A stretch of 64,000 nucleotides of DNA from Pycnopodia helianthoides (taxonomy: Eukaryota > Echinodermata > Asteroidea > Forcipulatida > Asteriidae), in contig CM063263.1 in assembly GCA_032158295.1 (NCBI GenBank), forward strand, positions 12,348,974 through 12,412,973, in the 5' to 3' direction. The translations under genes were made by a program, and so were the position numbers. Below, one piece after another: positions 31,032 to 43,352 of this stretch. How positions within the stretch are numbered: the stretch's first letter is position 1; the number at the start of each line of letters is the position of its first letter. Under the pieces are notes generated by a model. The model saw only the letters and a program-made list of their open reading frames with translations. It was not told where the DNA came from and ran no database searches.

Positions 31032-34022
31032 TGTCTTTAAAAGTCGTCCTCTTCGCGTTGCTCTAACATGATGAGAAACGTTTAATAGTGTTGTAGTCGA
31101 GACCTGGAGGTCCGAGAAGGAGACCGAGACCAGGTGGGGAGATCTCAATCATTGTTTTCAGTGTATTGAGGGAGGTGGTGGGGGAAATAACTTGCAGTCT
31201 TGTAAATACGTAGTTAACGGGACTTTGCCATTGTTGTTCTATTATTCCCTTTTCTAAAGATATCCCTTGTGGGGACCCAGTTGAACAAAAGAAAAACATT
31301 TTGGGACCTTTGGTCCATGGTGTACAAGTCCACACAGCGGTGTGTGCCAAACATGTTAGTAAAATATGGTGTAAACCGAGGTCACCCCTTTGTTTTCTCA
31401 TTGTTTGGACTTGGTTTGTTTAAGCGGCATTGTTTTTTGTACACGAAAGCAAAGCGAGGACTGTCCTGCGTATGTCATTATCCCAGGATCCATTTTGTTA
31501 AAGTCGTCGGTTTATATGCGTAGACTTGCCCACACCCACACACAGGCACGGGTCATGGGATGGGGGGGGGGGGGGGCTCATGGGCGGTAACCGCGCGGGC
31601 ACATGCCCCCGATAAAGCTTGACTCAAAAAAGAAGAAAAGTTAATAAATAATCAAAGAAACAAAGAGAAAGCGAGATAGTGTAGATTAAAGCAACATTCT
31701 GCATTAAAACGTATAACTGCTGCACGCTTATTTCTACAACTTTCTTGAAAATAAAACTACCCATAGCAAGTTGTTATAAACGCAATTGCAATTTTACACA
31801 GTAATCTGTTAACATTCACATCGAAACAAATTATTTTTAAGGAGCGAGGATGTTTTTTTGTTTTTTGTTTTTTTTAGCCGGTTAGCCAATCACGCTCAAA
31901 TATGCCCAACTAGGTTTAATGATAACACGAACGTCAGTTGGGCAAAATTCTTAATTTTCTATATTAAGTAACCGGAAACGGAGGTCAAGTCTTATCCTCA
32001 AGTTTTCTTTTGTTGATTTGTTAAATTTATATTACTTTCATTTCATATATTTCATGGCTAAATTGCACTTTCCGAACAACATGATATAACTTGTATAGCC
32101 TTAAACTACTATTAAATTACTTATTAAACTATACTTTTGCTATTTGTTTTTTGTATATACCTCTGATAAAAATATATATAATTGGATCTTGATCTCATGG
32201 ACTGTTAAAGGCAGTGGATACTTTTGGTAATTAATCAAGAAATACATTACCATAAAAAACGTAATCGGTAAGGAGCACCTGAGAGCTGCTGGTTGTATAC
32301 AATGTTGTGAGAAACTACTCCCTCTGAAGTAATGTAGTTTTTGAGAAGGAGGTAATTTCTCACTAAAATATTTGAGGTCCCAGGGTGCATTGATGAGACC
32401 TAGTTGAACAATTTATGGTATTCGTGACCAGAAAAGTTTGAAACTAGCATGTTAAATATTCCGTCGAACAAAATTGAATTGATAAAGTTTGAACGCCTAA
32501 GTACAGGCTGAAAACACTAATGACCGCCATTTTGAATGTCCACAATGCAACTAACACTATCACGTGACACATCACTTCCACTTTCTAAGGGGAAAAAACA
32601 AGTGGAAGTTTTGTTGAAAAGGACAGAAATAATGTCCAAAAACGTTTGACCCTAGGTTAAACAAATGAAGAAAAATAAACAAATGAATGAGTTAACGTAA
32701 AAGTGTCATGATGTATATTTTAATGAATTGTAGAGTTTCTCTGTTTGCGATATTTCTGTATATAACCAAATCAAGTATACTTTGTTTATAAATGCAATCG
32801 ATTGATGTGTAAAAAAGCTCATATTTGTTCACATGTTAAAACAAATGTAATTAACTGTCCGATTTTCCCACAGTTACCAAACTAACTGTTATAGCATGTT
32901 TCAGGGAATTTGTGTAAATGATGTTGAAATTGTATTGTAATGTGTAAGTCATGTAAGAGTATGAAAGTAGATTTGTATTTTTATTTTTTATTTTTGTTTG
33001 TGGGGGGAGGGGGGACCACACGCACCAATTTTTGACCTAATGGAACATTGCTCAAGAGTCCATTAAAAGGGCAAATTGTTGTTGTAATTTTGTTCCTTTC
33101 TTTCTTCTCTCGAAATAGCCTAGTGTTCCATTCCACCGAAACAAAATTTCTTTCACTCGAAATAATAATTTTGTTCCCTCTAAATACTATTTCGTGGGAA
33201 TGAAAGGTAACAAAATCTAAGACTAATTCGAGGGGACGAAATACTAATTTATAGAAGCCTTCTTCCTTTACGGGTATCATTTTTACCCTCCACTGTCAAC
33301 AGGTTTTTAACGCAGACCCTGCCTTAAGTGGACAAGTATTGAAATACATAATAACGAACACAAGGGAAAAAACTACTAATAGAGAAGAAGAAAAAAACCT
33401 AGATAGTCATAATCACCATTTACAGTAACCTAATTGGCTTGTACATTGTATCAATCATTTTATCAAAATACACTTTTACAAATGTATTCTTTGAATGCAT
33501 GTGAAGTATATACTGTGTTTGCACAATATAAAATAGTATTACTGCACGAGCATTTACAAATCAGAGCATAACTTTTTTAGAATTAACTCATGTAGTGGGT
33601 CATTATAATTAATTTTTGTTTACCCAGAGTTATACTGGTTCACTGCCCAAGTTGCCTTTACCCATACCCATGTACAGACACAATCCCGAGGACCATAAAT
33701 CCGATGTTACATTTTTTCATTTCGTTGGTAACGATGATAAGTAGTTGTTTCTGTATTTCTGTTTGTAATGTGTAATTTTAATGTACGATTACTAATTTAC
33801 CTATGGTTTGTTTTGAGGTAACATTTTTTAATGTAAACATGTTTTTGTACCTTTATAATGGTGATAATACTCCTCCTGGTATTGGAGCTTTATGTGAGAT
33901 GTGTGATTGAAATAAACAACGAGCACAAATAAAGCAAATCAAAACGTTATATGGACCAGACTAAGTCTGAATAGTGTTTTCTTGACGTTGTGTTTGCAAA
34001 TTTGAATACCTGCCATGGTTAA
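31032..34022. other. 3' flank of SNTX-like unit 2
   Basis: No gene seen. Includes a dispersed repeat (31140-31340), a G run at 31563-31576, a decayed TTAAAGGCAGTGGATAC-type repeat near 32200, a G-rich tract near 33001, and about 1 kb (33040-34010) almost identical to unit 1. Confidence 0.4.
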
Positions 34023-34744
34023 AGGTCATCGTGCCATGAAACAGTTGTAGCTGTACGTTTGTAGGCCTATTGTGTTGTTGAAAAGAACATTTCCTTTTAA
34101 TAGTATAAGTGAAAAATCAGTTCGTAGTAACTAAAAATAGGCCTTTGGCAACAATCCAGTTTCCGGCTTACCAGGTGTTTGCTGTACAAAGGATGTTCGG
34201 TTCACGCTGGTGACAATGTGGTCCCTGTGAAGCTGGCATTATACTGTAATGCATGCTTTGCAAGACTAATAAAGTAACAAATACACCCCCCCCCCCCAAC
34301 ACATACAGACGCACACACATTCTAATTTTGTGTACACCCTGTGGAGACTCCTTTGGCCATGTAGTTAACGTTCTCTCAAAGACTTTGTACACAACATTCC
34401 TTGTGGAGCACCCCGGTCTTTAAAATTACCCCCTCGGTGGCCTTTTCATTCCCCGCCCTTTTTTTCTTCATTTTTTTTTTTTTTTTTTTTTTGGCGGGGG
34501 GGGTCTTCTTCTTGGTCTCCTTAAGGGAGCGATTATTAAAGCACATAATATCATTATGGCAGTACGGGGTGCTCTCATTGTTGCTCAATTATTCCCTTTT
34601 CTGTAGAAACCCTACGTGGGGTACCCCGAAAACCAAGGAAACCTTGTGGGATAGCACTGTTCCATTGTGTATTAAAGTTGGCGTAATAAAATAGAATTAG
34701 CTGCTGCAAAAGAACTATGATATAAATGCAAAAAAATAGTAAGT

Positions 34745-34820
34745 GACCTGACGTTTCGACCATATAAATCAGCCTTCGAGAAAGACTCTGCTAGGGTCGA
34801 AACGTCAGGCCATTTACTAT
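34745..34820. repeat. Hairpin repeat with GACGTTTCGACC arms
   Basis: TGACCTGACGTTTCGACC and its complement GGTCGAAACGTCAGGCCA flank a ~33-nt loop. The GTCGAAACGTC part resembles sequence found in hammerhead-bearing invertebrate retroelements, but the rest of a hammerhead core is not clear. Confidence 0.5.
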
Positions 34821-35435
34821 CTTTTGCAAAGACACGTTTGTCGGATTTTTAGGGCAATTTATTTTTTAGATGTGTGTATTATCATGGAGGGGTTCTACCT
34901 CCATTGTATTTTTATTAATAAAAACAAAATCATCCAATCCGAAATGATAAAAATACATGCTTATTGAAGATCCACTGATGGAAAAGCTCAAAAATATGCC
35001 AGAGCAATAAAAACAAAAGTGGAAAAATCACAACTTTGCCCGTGTGCAAAACAGAGTTTCAACAGAGGGCGCATCAAGTTATTGTGAAACGAGTCGTGGT
35101 CTTTAGCCTGGACATCTGACGTCACACTTCGATGCTCATGAATATTAAACGCCAGATACCGGCATTTGGCACCTGGTAGGATGCTGCCAAAACGTACCTT
35201 TGACCTCGCATCCCATTCACACGGCACACGGAGGTTCGTACATAATTAAACAACATTACATTCATGTACGTGCATTATGCACACGTGCAGCAGACGATCG
35301 ACAGTGTTGTAGCTGACTACATCACTTCGGGGCGTGCCAATCATAACACATGAAATGCATGCGTGGTACCACGCACACACATTTTTAGACTTCATCGATT
35401 GTTTCCTCTGTAGATGAAGCGGGATTTTGGCTTAA

Positions 35436-35790
35436 AGGCCCTGTACACTATTGGTAAGATCGAAAAACACAAATGTTCACAGATTCACACATAACTTACA
35501 TGATTTAAAGTTAGTAATGGTAGAAAGGGTTCCTTAAAATATTTCTGCCAAAAATGCTATCGTTTCTGAGAAATGAGTAAAACAATAGTTTTTATCACGC
35601 GCGATAAAAACTCGATGTTTGAAAGAACAGAAAACACATAAGGTCTCTTTTCACTATTTTCTCGTGACCTCGATGACCAATTGAGCTCAAACTTTCACAG
35701 GTTTGTTTGTTCATGCATATGTTGAATCACACAAAACATGAACACTGTCTGTGACTATTTTGTCAGCTCTACCAATCCTGTATAATACCT
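35436..35790. mobile_element. 355-bp TTAA-flanked element
   Basis: Flanked by TTAA at 35432-35435 and 35791-35794. Ends AGGCCCTGTACACTATTGGTA and the imperfect complement of TACCAATCCTGTATAATACCT. The right TTAA also begins a second related sequence (AAAGGCAGGGTATACTTTTG). Same superfamily style as 27387-27756. Confidence 0.7.
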
Positions 35791-36504
35791 TTAAAGGCAG
35801 GGTATACTTTTGTTAATTGTATAATACTAATAGCCTCACTTGGTGTATTTCAACATTGTGCATAAAATAACAAACTTGTGAAACTTTGGGCTCATATTGG
35901 TCATCGAATTTGCAAGAAAATAATGAAAGAAAAAAAAACCTTGTAGCATAGAATTGTTTTTTTTTTGAAAAAGTTTGGACGAGAAACTCGTTACGTCTTT
36001 TACTTGGCCTTACGTTTCTGATGTCGTGTTGCTTTGGTAACGGGTATGTAAACGCATAAGCATGAACCCCACGACAAATCAATAGTCACATTCACGACAA
36101 TGTATTGCTCAGAGTCGACAGTTCGGTCTGCTCAGTGCCAATTGCTACCTTTTTGAAATTTTGACAAGTATTAGAAATTTTTGAGCAAAAGTAGATTGAG
36201 CATTTACTTGCCCGGTCATCGGTTGCTGTTAAATGACAACAGAAACATGTAAGTACCAAGGGTTTTATTTTTCCAATGTGCGTGACGAACCTAGCTGCCG
36301 CCAGTATATGTGATCGCCATGTATGTTTTAAATAGCAGAAACTCGATAAGGCAAAAAAAAAATTGTTTTGTTGGCGTAGCCTGACCGACCCTAAAAATAC
36401 TGCCGACCCTGGGTACTATTTTCTTTTTTCAAGGGGAAGAAATTTAATAAATAAAATCTATAGAAATTAGTTAGTCTAGACAGTCTAACACACTTAGAAA
36501 ACAT

Positions 36505-36945
36505 GTCATTTTCGTTGCTGGGAGAAGAGAACAAAAAGGCCATTCAACCCTTTTTTTGTCTTGCCCATTACGCCAACATAACATTTTTGTTTTTGCCTAA
36601 AATATAGTAACCACCTATCAACCCGTTACATCATAATGAATGTCTCTATACCCGGCACAATGGCCTTTGTAGTTTTTGTTTTTACTTGAACGTGTGCAAA
36701 CTGGCGCTTTGCTGATTATTTGTAATTTTCGTTGCTGGGAGAGAAGAAAAAAAAACTACCAACCTTTTTTTTTTCTTCTAGCCCGTAACGCCAACATAAT
36801 TTTTTTTAAGGCCTAAGATATGGCAACCACCTGACAACCCGCTACGTCATTATAAATGTCTCTATACACGGCAGAATGGCCTTTGTAGTTTTTGTTTAAC
36901 CATTACTTGAACGTGTGCAAACTAGTACTTGGCTGTTTATTTGGG
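36505..36945 (+). repeat. Tandem duplication of a ~220-bp unit
   Basis: Two direct copies, each starting ATTTTCGTTGCTGGGAGA and ending near ACTTGAACGTGTGCAAACT, with CGCCAACATAA and ATGTCTCTATAC at the same spacing. They are moderately diverged. No coding frame is shared. Confidence 0.8.
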
Positions 36946-37417
36946 CTCCAAATAAATACATAAACGCTTCCAGTTGTCAGCCTTGTTTCTGAAGCGCACA
37001 CACTTTTCCACTGCGTGACGAGGGAATGTGATGCCTATTTTCCCCACAACAAACTACAATAATATGTATTACGAAAAAATTAAAGTGGGGGAAAAACACA
37101 ATGATTCTAATAAGAAGTTAAAATTCAGGATCCCCGAAACAAAAAAGTAAAAATTTCCTTTTTTTCCACCACTGCAAAGATCACAAACCAATAACTATGC
37201 TCGTGTTGATTTCGATGTATTTATATTATATATTTGTTTTATCCCGTTCAGATTTCCTTTTATAGTGCAAAGGTACCAGATTCCAGAGAAGAAACCGACA
37301 TTTTTATCGAAGGCATTTAATACATTGGATTCATTCTGTATGACCCAACCTGTCTGGTGTCTACTGTCAATCGTAAGTGCAACCAAACTGTTGTTGTTGC
37401 TGTTTTTGTTTTGTTTG

Positions 37418-37490
37418 TTTGTTCGGTGGTCTGGGGGTAAGACATCTAGCAGTGCAAATGTCGTGGGTTCGAATCCCGAACGAGTAAGTT
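37418..37490 (+). repeat. tRNA-like SINE head
   Basis: Contains a B-box GGTTCGAATCC, a D-arm-like GTCT...AGAC and an acceptor-like GTTCGG/CCGAAC pair, but the anticodon arm does not fold into a standard stem, so it is not a functional tRNA. Confidence 0.55.
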
Positions 37491-38351
37491 GTCTGTGTTG
37501 CTCTTTTTTAACGCGTCTCGGCAAAGTACTGAGTATACAGTGCTTAATACACAAATGGAAATGGTTAAAGGGGTTATCAAAGTCTTGAAAAAAAGTTTTG
37601 AAATCATAATGACGTCATCAGTTTTCAAAATTATCAATGAATGTTTCTTATTTCAAATTTGCAAATCTTTCATTTTACGTATATCAATATTTTGTACAAA
37701 GACAAGTAGGAACAAAAAAAATTTACTCGGATTGTCCGGTATTAAAGACACACTTCCCATGCTCATAAAAACTTGAAACTTTACACAAAATAAGATATTC
37801 ATTAGGAGATGAAACTGCTTTAGTCACGTCATGATGACGTCATCAGGTGTAGAGTTACAATAAATAAAATTTAATATTTGAAACAAATCATAAGTCATAA
37901 ACTACATAGATTTCTACAATCAATACATCATCGGAGAGGTCTTCTACAACTTTACAAACGCTACACAGAGTGTGACCCCATTTGACCTTGACTTCTAGTT
38001 CAAGACGGAAGTTGAACATTTCAAACAAAGTACTGGCAGCTCGACAAACGCACAGTAGAGGTAGTACTATACTATTACTAGTGACTCGACTGCCGCGCTA
38101 TTGCAATCCATCTATCAGCCAGAATTGTGTGCATCGGTTGCTTGCATGCTCATGAATGAGACGAGTATCAACGTTGGTGGCGCACTTTTTGTCGTCGTGT
38201 CCACCCCCCCCCCCTGGTTTGGGTGTATATAGACAAATTACCCAAACCTTACAATGTCAAATGCAGTTTCGCAACGTACTGTTTCAATGGTAGACCTATA
38301 TTCCAAAAATATTATGTTAAGATGCTTTTTTAACAACAGGTATTTGTCAAT

Positions 38352-40203
38352 ATGGCAGCACCAAAACCTACCAACAACAGAGTGCACGAAGAGATCTCAA
38401 TGACTACGGCGGGAAGAAACATTCAACTTGGCATGCTGTATGATTGCTTCACGGACAAGCCAATTGTGGGGGTCACAGCTTGGAGTCAGAAAGAAATAAG
38501 AGATAATTGCCAAGTAACTCAGTGTCCGCAAACAGTGGGTAGTCATAATTTCACGGTGAAAAGTGAAGACGAAAACAAACACAATACCGAAGATTCATAC
38601 GTAGGCTTATCCCTTCAGGCTTGTATTTCATGTGGACTTATTAACGTTGAAGGTTCAGGTAAATACCTTAATCAAAGCAAATCATCCTCTTGTAACAGTA
38701 AACAAAACTCTGTTGTTACGCTACATTACAAAATAACCACTAAACATGAGCGACTTACACGGCCGCCACTCGATACCCATAATCATGCACAGATACTGAG
38801 TGGGGAAATAAGAGCCACCCACGTTGTGACAGGTGTAACATACGGGGCTCAAGCGTTCTTTGTTTTTGAGTCGGAATCCGCGAGTTTGGAAACCAGTGTA
38901 AAACAACAAAACACAATGAAATTGAAAACTTCAGTACAAAATATCGTACAGCAAATTCCAGTTAAAGCCACAAGTAAATATGGCCTGAGTGGAAACAAAG
39001 ATTCCACCCTAATCCAAACAGATAATAGTGTTCGTTGTACATATTACGGAGATTTTCAACAAACCGGTACACCAAGTCCAACAAATATAGAGGAAGCAAA
39101 AGCATTTTGCTCTAAATTGCCATCATTTCTTGAGGCACAAGGTGCAGTTCCAGTATCGATCACTCTTTCTCCCTTGGATTAATTCATAAACAAGGACTTG
39201 ACTTTCCATGACATTCATGACAATGTGCTATCGATGTTTTTAGATCATATTCATGAACTGGAACAAATGAAGATCAGATGTTACGTCCTTTGTCAGCATA
39301 AGGTATGCACCCAATTATCTGGGTATAAAGATGTGTTTCTTAAATACCATCATCAGCTTTGTTCCTACATGGACAAGTTCAAACAAGAAATATCCAAATT
39401 AATTCTTGAAATCAGAAGGGACTCTGGTGAACACAAACTGAGAGAAGCTGTAGCCAAGTCTAAGAGTTCACCGTTTGGGACTAGGCAACTTGGTGTCTGG
39501 ATCAGAGAGAGAGAGAAAGTATTGGAAGCCTTAGAAGGTTTACCTGAATACAAGGAATCAAAACACCGGAAAGATTCCATCGCGAGGCAAATGACCACAA
39601 GAAAAACTTTGTGGTATGCTTTGCACTCCCCCCTGCCATTAAGTCAGAAACTTACCTTGAAGTTCTCAAGCAGTACATGGAAGACCCTGAACAAGACAAT
39701 TTGCCACAGCACAATTTTGATTCGTTTGATTTGAAATATGACAGAAACGTTGGCGGATTTTATGCAGAAAACGCAAACGAAAAAGACACAATTGACTTCA
39801 TGGTGACAACCTTCAGTCATGAAGATGTCAATATTCCAATAGAAGGGTCGATTTTATTGTTTAATCGTGGTAGGCTTGTTCAGACGGATTTTGAACCACC
39901 GGGACAACCGGAGGATTTGAAACTAGTACACAACACCTCCAAGGTAATTCTGTCTTGGAAATCCTCGAGGCATGACAAAGATGTAGACGCTTACAAATTG
40001 AAATACGGACCCAAATCCGATCCCACTGGAAATAAATCAAGGAAGTACGCACAAACCGTAGTGTCACTAGATGTACCATTGAGGACTTAAAAAGAAATAC
40101 ACATTATGAGTTTCAAGTATTCGCGGTTTGTTCAGCTGGGACCAGCCAGGGAAGCAACAAAGTTGAGGGCTCGAGGGAAAGCAAATTGTGTACCGTATCA
40201 TAA
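38352..40203 (+). pseudogene. SNTX-like gene 3, disrupted
   Basis: The first frame opens at ATG 38352 (MAAPKP), with the hallmark GRNIQLGMLYDC near codon 22; an acceptor-like CAG ends at 38339. Three breaks follow. An in-frame TAA lies at 39180-39182, after which the same frame remains open from 39198. A frameshift near 39560 (A-rich stretch) moves the thioredoxin-like part (VVCFALPP) to the +2 frame. A second frameshift near 40040, inside the FN3 domain, moves the end to another frame, which stops at 40201 after CTVS. The domain order is that of gene 1 before its own break: MACPF/CDC-like, helical, thioredoxin-like, FN3, CaaX-like end. With three lesions this is most likely a pseudogene, although sequence errors cannot be excluded. 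No MAAAED exon is seen upstream. Similarity to genes 1 and 2 is much lower than between them. Confidence 0.85.
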
Positions 40204-42770
40204 AACAGTTACACTTTTCCCCAGTCTTTTCTTCCTGTTTACAACAGCGTCGACTATCATTAACAATGTAGGCCTACATCCAAACACAGTTACCGTGGGT
40301 AGAAAACCAACTTATTAGAAAATGTATTGGCAGCCAGACGAGTTTTCTGTTTTCTTTCACCAACTTAGCCTAAGTTTTTTAACAGTTGAAAAACAATGAA
40401 TTACAAACATGTATATAATAATTAACCTAAATGCTGTACATTGCTCATTGAATCGTAAACATGCTTAAATACACGACCCAGCATAACACACAGCGTTTTT
40501 TGCAAATGTGATTAGCGTCGATGCCATAACGGTCCTTCTTGGAAACAGTGACGGCGTCTATAGAAAACCATGTATAGCGTATAATCAAATAGATACACAT
40601 CATCTGTTTTTCATTAAATTGAATTTATTAACTTTTGAAAGTCGTCAGATTTTGCATGAGGTAAAAAAAAACCAAGTAGTTAGAACTACTCGGTTATAAG
40701 ACTTTTGTGTTTTGTTTTTTGTTTATTGTTGCTTTGGGTTGTTGTTAATTTTAATTTTGTTTTGGGGTGTTTTGTTGTTGTTGTTGTTGTTGTTTTTTTT
40801 TGTTTTTTTTTGGGGGGGTGGTTGTTGGGGGTTGGCCGGGTTTATGTGATACTTTCAACCAAGCATGGATGTCAGGTTCTGATCAGAAGTGTGGTCACCT
40901 TGCCGACTTATTAATTTGATATAAAGAAAATAGATCTAAATAAACTGCATATCTGAAGGTCTTTATAAACGTCTTAAAATAATTTTGTTTGCTTAAACTT
41001 TGTTTTTATAGCACTATGAAATGTATTGTATATAACTTGGCTAAAGAGCTGAGTGCTTATTTAATCATTACCAGTTTATTCCAACATTACTGACAAGAAC
41101 CACAGGTTTCAGGAGGCCGAAGGCGCAAGTTGTGGAACCTGTGGGCCGAATGTGGAACTTTGCGCACTAGACGCTATTTCAGCAAGCAACTCTTTTGCTG
41201 CAACATTAGATCAATGCAGACAATGACCATTGCTATCAATGATATAACAAAATATTTGCTCGCTGAAATGGCGCCCATGGGTATTTCACGTTCTAACAAT
41301 ATCTCCAATATCTCCAGTTCCACATTTGCTTTAAAATCTTTGGTAAAAACACAGTATTTGATGAATAAATACTTTGTCAATTTAGGGATGTATGTTTCAT
41401 TCGTAAGACTCAAAATTTCCTATCAGTTCCTCATAGACTTGCAAATTTTGGAAAATTGTGTATACATTTGTGTGTGTATATTTGTGTTAGTGAATAGAAA
41501 CTCAATGTGCATAAAGTTTACAACAGAACAAAATTTCAACGGTGTTATGTTGTATGGGATCCTGTAAATATAATGTAAGTAAGACAAACAGACTTCTGGT
41601 CAAAGTAGAAATAATAGTAATACAGCAGATGATGTTCAAAGTGTGCTGAACGTGATACATAATATTGAATTTAGGCCAAAAAACAAAAACATGTTTAGTG
41701 TCCCCGCCCGTTTCCTTTTTAGAGGCCGCCTCTTTTTTTCTTCTTCTTGTTTTAGTAAATAAGATTGTAAATGGTGTTTGAAGCTTTGCATGGTGGGGAG
41801 ATAAGAGTAACTATAAATAAATAGTAAACTTGCGGGTACAACCATGTAATAAAACTCTTTTGTGGGAGTGTTGGCTCTAAATAAGATTGTATTTTAAGAC
41901 TTAAGCACACCGAGAAAAAAACAGAAAAAACAGGCAACCATTTTGAAAAATAGCCCGACCGGTTGTCTTGAAAAATGTGTCGGGTAGCCATTTTGGAGAG
42001 AAAAAATAACCTTCCTTTCTTTTTCTTTTTTTAAAGGCAGGACGCTTAACAGGTTTTTGTGTTATTTGTTTTCTTACACCGGGATGGTAGTCTTACAACA
42101 AGTACCTTATGTTTGTTTTCACGTATTCAAGGTTTGTTAGATTTGAAAGTAAATAAAACTCTTTTGGGAATTAGTTATTTTGATTATTGGTACGGATGAG
42201 GGAAAAGCTCCAACCAAAACTGTCCAGAAATATTTTCATGGGTCCACATTATTGTTGTGTATACAGGTCAAAGAAAATGCATACGACAAGCAAAAACCGT
42301 TTCACTAGATCACTAGAACATTTGTGGACTCAACACGGGCTGTTCTTCTATAAATTTACCATGAACTTGAATTGAACTTGAAATATTTGAAAACAATTTA
42401 AGAAAGTTTGTACTTTGAAACAAACTTGTAGATAAACTTTGTGTCTCTTTTGAGTGATGATCAATATTTCATCAAATTGATCTCACAAATTTGAATATAG
42501 TTTTGACTTAATTATATTTTGAAATGTATGGTTTATGGATGAAACTTGCTTTAATTGAAACCAACGGTTTTTGGAAGATTATTATTAATATTGAATTAAT
42601 CTTATTAAATACATATATAATACATACATGCTTACTATTGTAAAATACTTCGCATGTATCATGGTAGATGAAGATTGCTTAAAACCAGCGTTTATTTTTG
42701 AATGAATAATATTCCATTCAATTTATTTTATTCCCTTGACATGTATTTTTAAACGCATTATTTCTGATTT
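40204..42770. other. Spacer before the vWA gene array
   Basis: No supported gene. A T/G-rich tract with GTT repeats spans about 40690-40840. A plus-strand open frame at 41130-41567 has no domain and no close copy; I do not call it. About 41690-41995 is an inverted relative of sequence found in intron 3 of the three vWA genes. Confidence 0.4.
41690..41995 (-). repeat. Dispersed repeat shared with vWA gene introns
   Basis: Reverse-complement similarity to about 46560-46880, 55010-55215 and 62800-63010. Shared words include GGCCGCCT, CATTTTTCAAGACAACCGG and GTGTGCTAAAGTCT-type sequence. Confidence 0.6.
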
Positions 42771-43094
42771 TACTATACTTCACTATGAATAATAAGTACT
42801 AGTATGTTTTTGGCAGTGTATTGTTGACCTTAATCAATGTTATTTGTTAGTTTGAACATGGAGCTATAAATGGTTTAAATCACACTTGACAGTCTGTAGT
42901 GTAGTCATAGTGACTTGCAATGTATAAACCAAGTGGTGAGTGCTTTTTAAACAGCTACCACACATTTAGTTCTCTCAAATTATGTCATTTTGTTTGGTAA
43001 AAGATAACATTAACAAATTAAACATCAATCGTTAACATCTACCTAGGGACTGGAAGTAGGGCCCACCCTATCTTGTCTGCAAAGAATTTCCCAA

Positions 43095-43352
43095 AAGTTC
43101 AAAGCGCCCCTACTGTCAAAAAAAAAAGTTTTTTTGACGTCGTCGTAATCACAGCGAGTCTGTGGCCAGACGTTAAATTCTGAACTCTCACCCAGTTACT
43201 GCACACGCTCGCACGATAATAATGACGGCGCCCTTTAAAGCTTTTGTTTGTGATGTGACGGTCAACGCGCGCGAGTGTAGTAACTGGGTGAGAGTTCATG
43301 TTTCCACGTCCAGCCACAAGCAAACTACGATTATGACGACAGTGCCCTTTAA
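43095..43352. mobile_element. Fold-back element, unit 1
   Basis: Inverted arms of about 60 nt (43138-43200 and 43276-43341) containing CTCACCCAGTTACT / AGTAACTGGGTGAG, ending GTGCCCTTTAA. Same family as 9471-9675. Confidence 0.65.

Larger units (their letters stand above)
23970..34022 (+). repeat. SNTX-like tandem segment, unit 2
   Basis: About 10 kb, homologous to 14570-23862. It is longer mainly because of a ~520-bp fold-back pair (25825-26335), a 188-bp element (26497-26684) and a 370-bp element (27387-27756), all missing from unit 1. It lacks the repeat at 18170-18295. Confidence 0.88.
34023..38338. other. Spacer between the second and third SNTX-like loci
   Basis: No gene recognised. 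It is largely made of repeats: an ATTATTCCC-type repeat (34560-34680), a hairpin with GACGTTTCGACC arms (34745-34820), an inverted copy of the unit 1 repeat (34988-35225), a TTAA element (35436-35790), a tandem pair (36505-36945) and a tRNA-like SINE head (37418-37490). Homopolymers T (about 34470), A and C (about 38204) are frequent. Confidence 0.45.

Noticed and set aside
37418..37490. tRNA gene
   Set aside because: B-box and acceptor-like pairs are present, but no proper anticodon stem and loop; taken as a SINE head.
41130..41567. 145-codon plus-strand open frame
   Set aside because: No domain, no good start context, no duplicate or splice evidence; AT-rich chance frame is likely.
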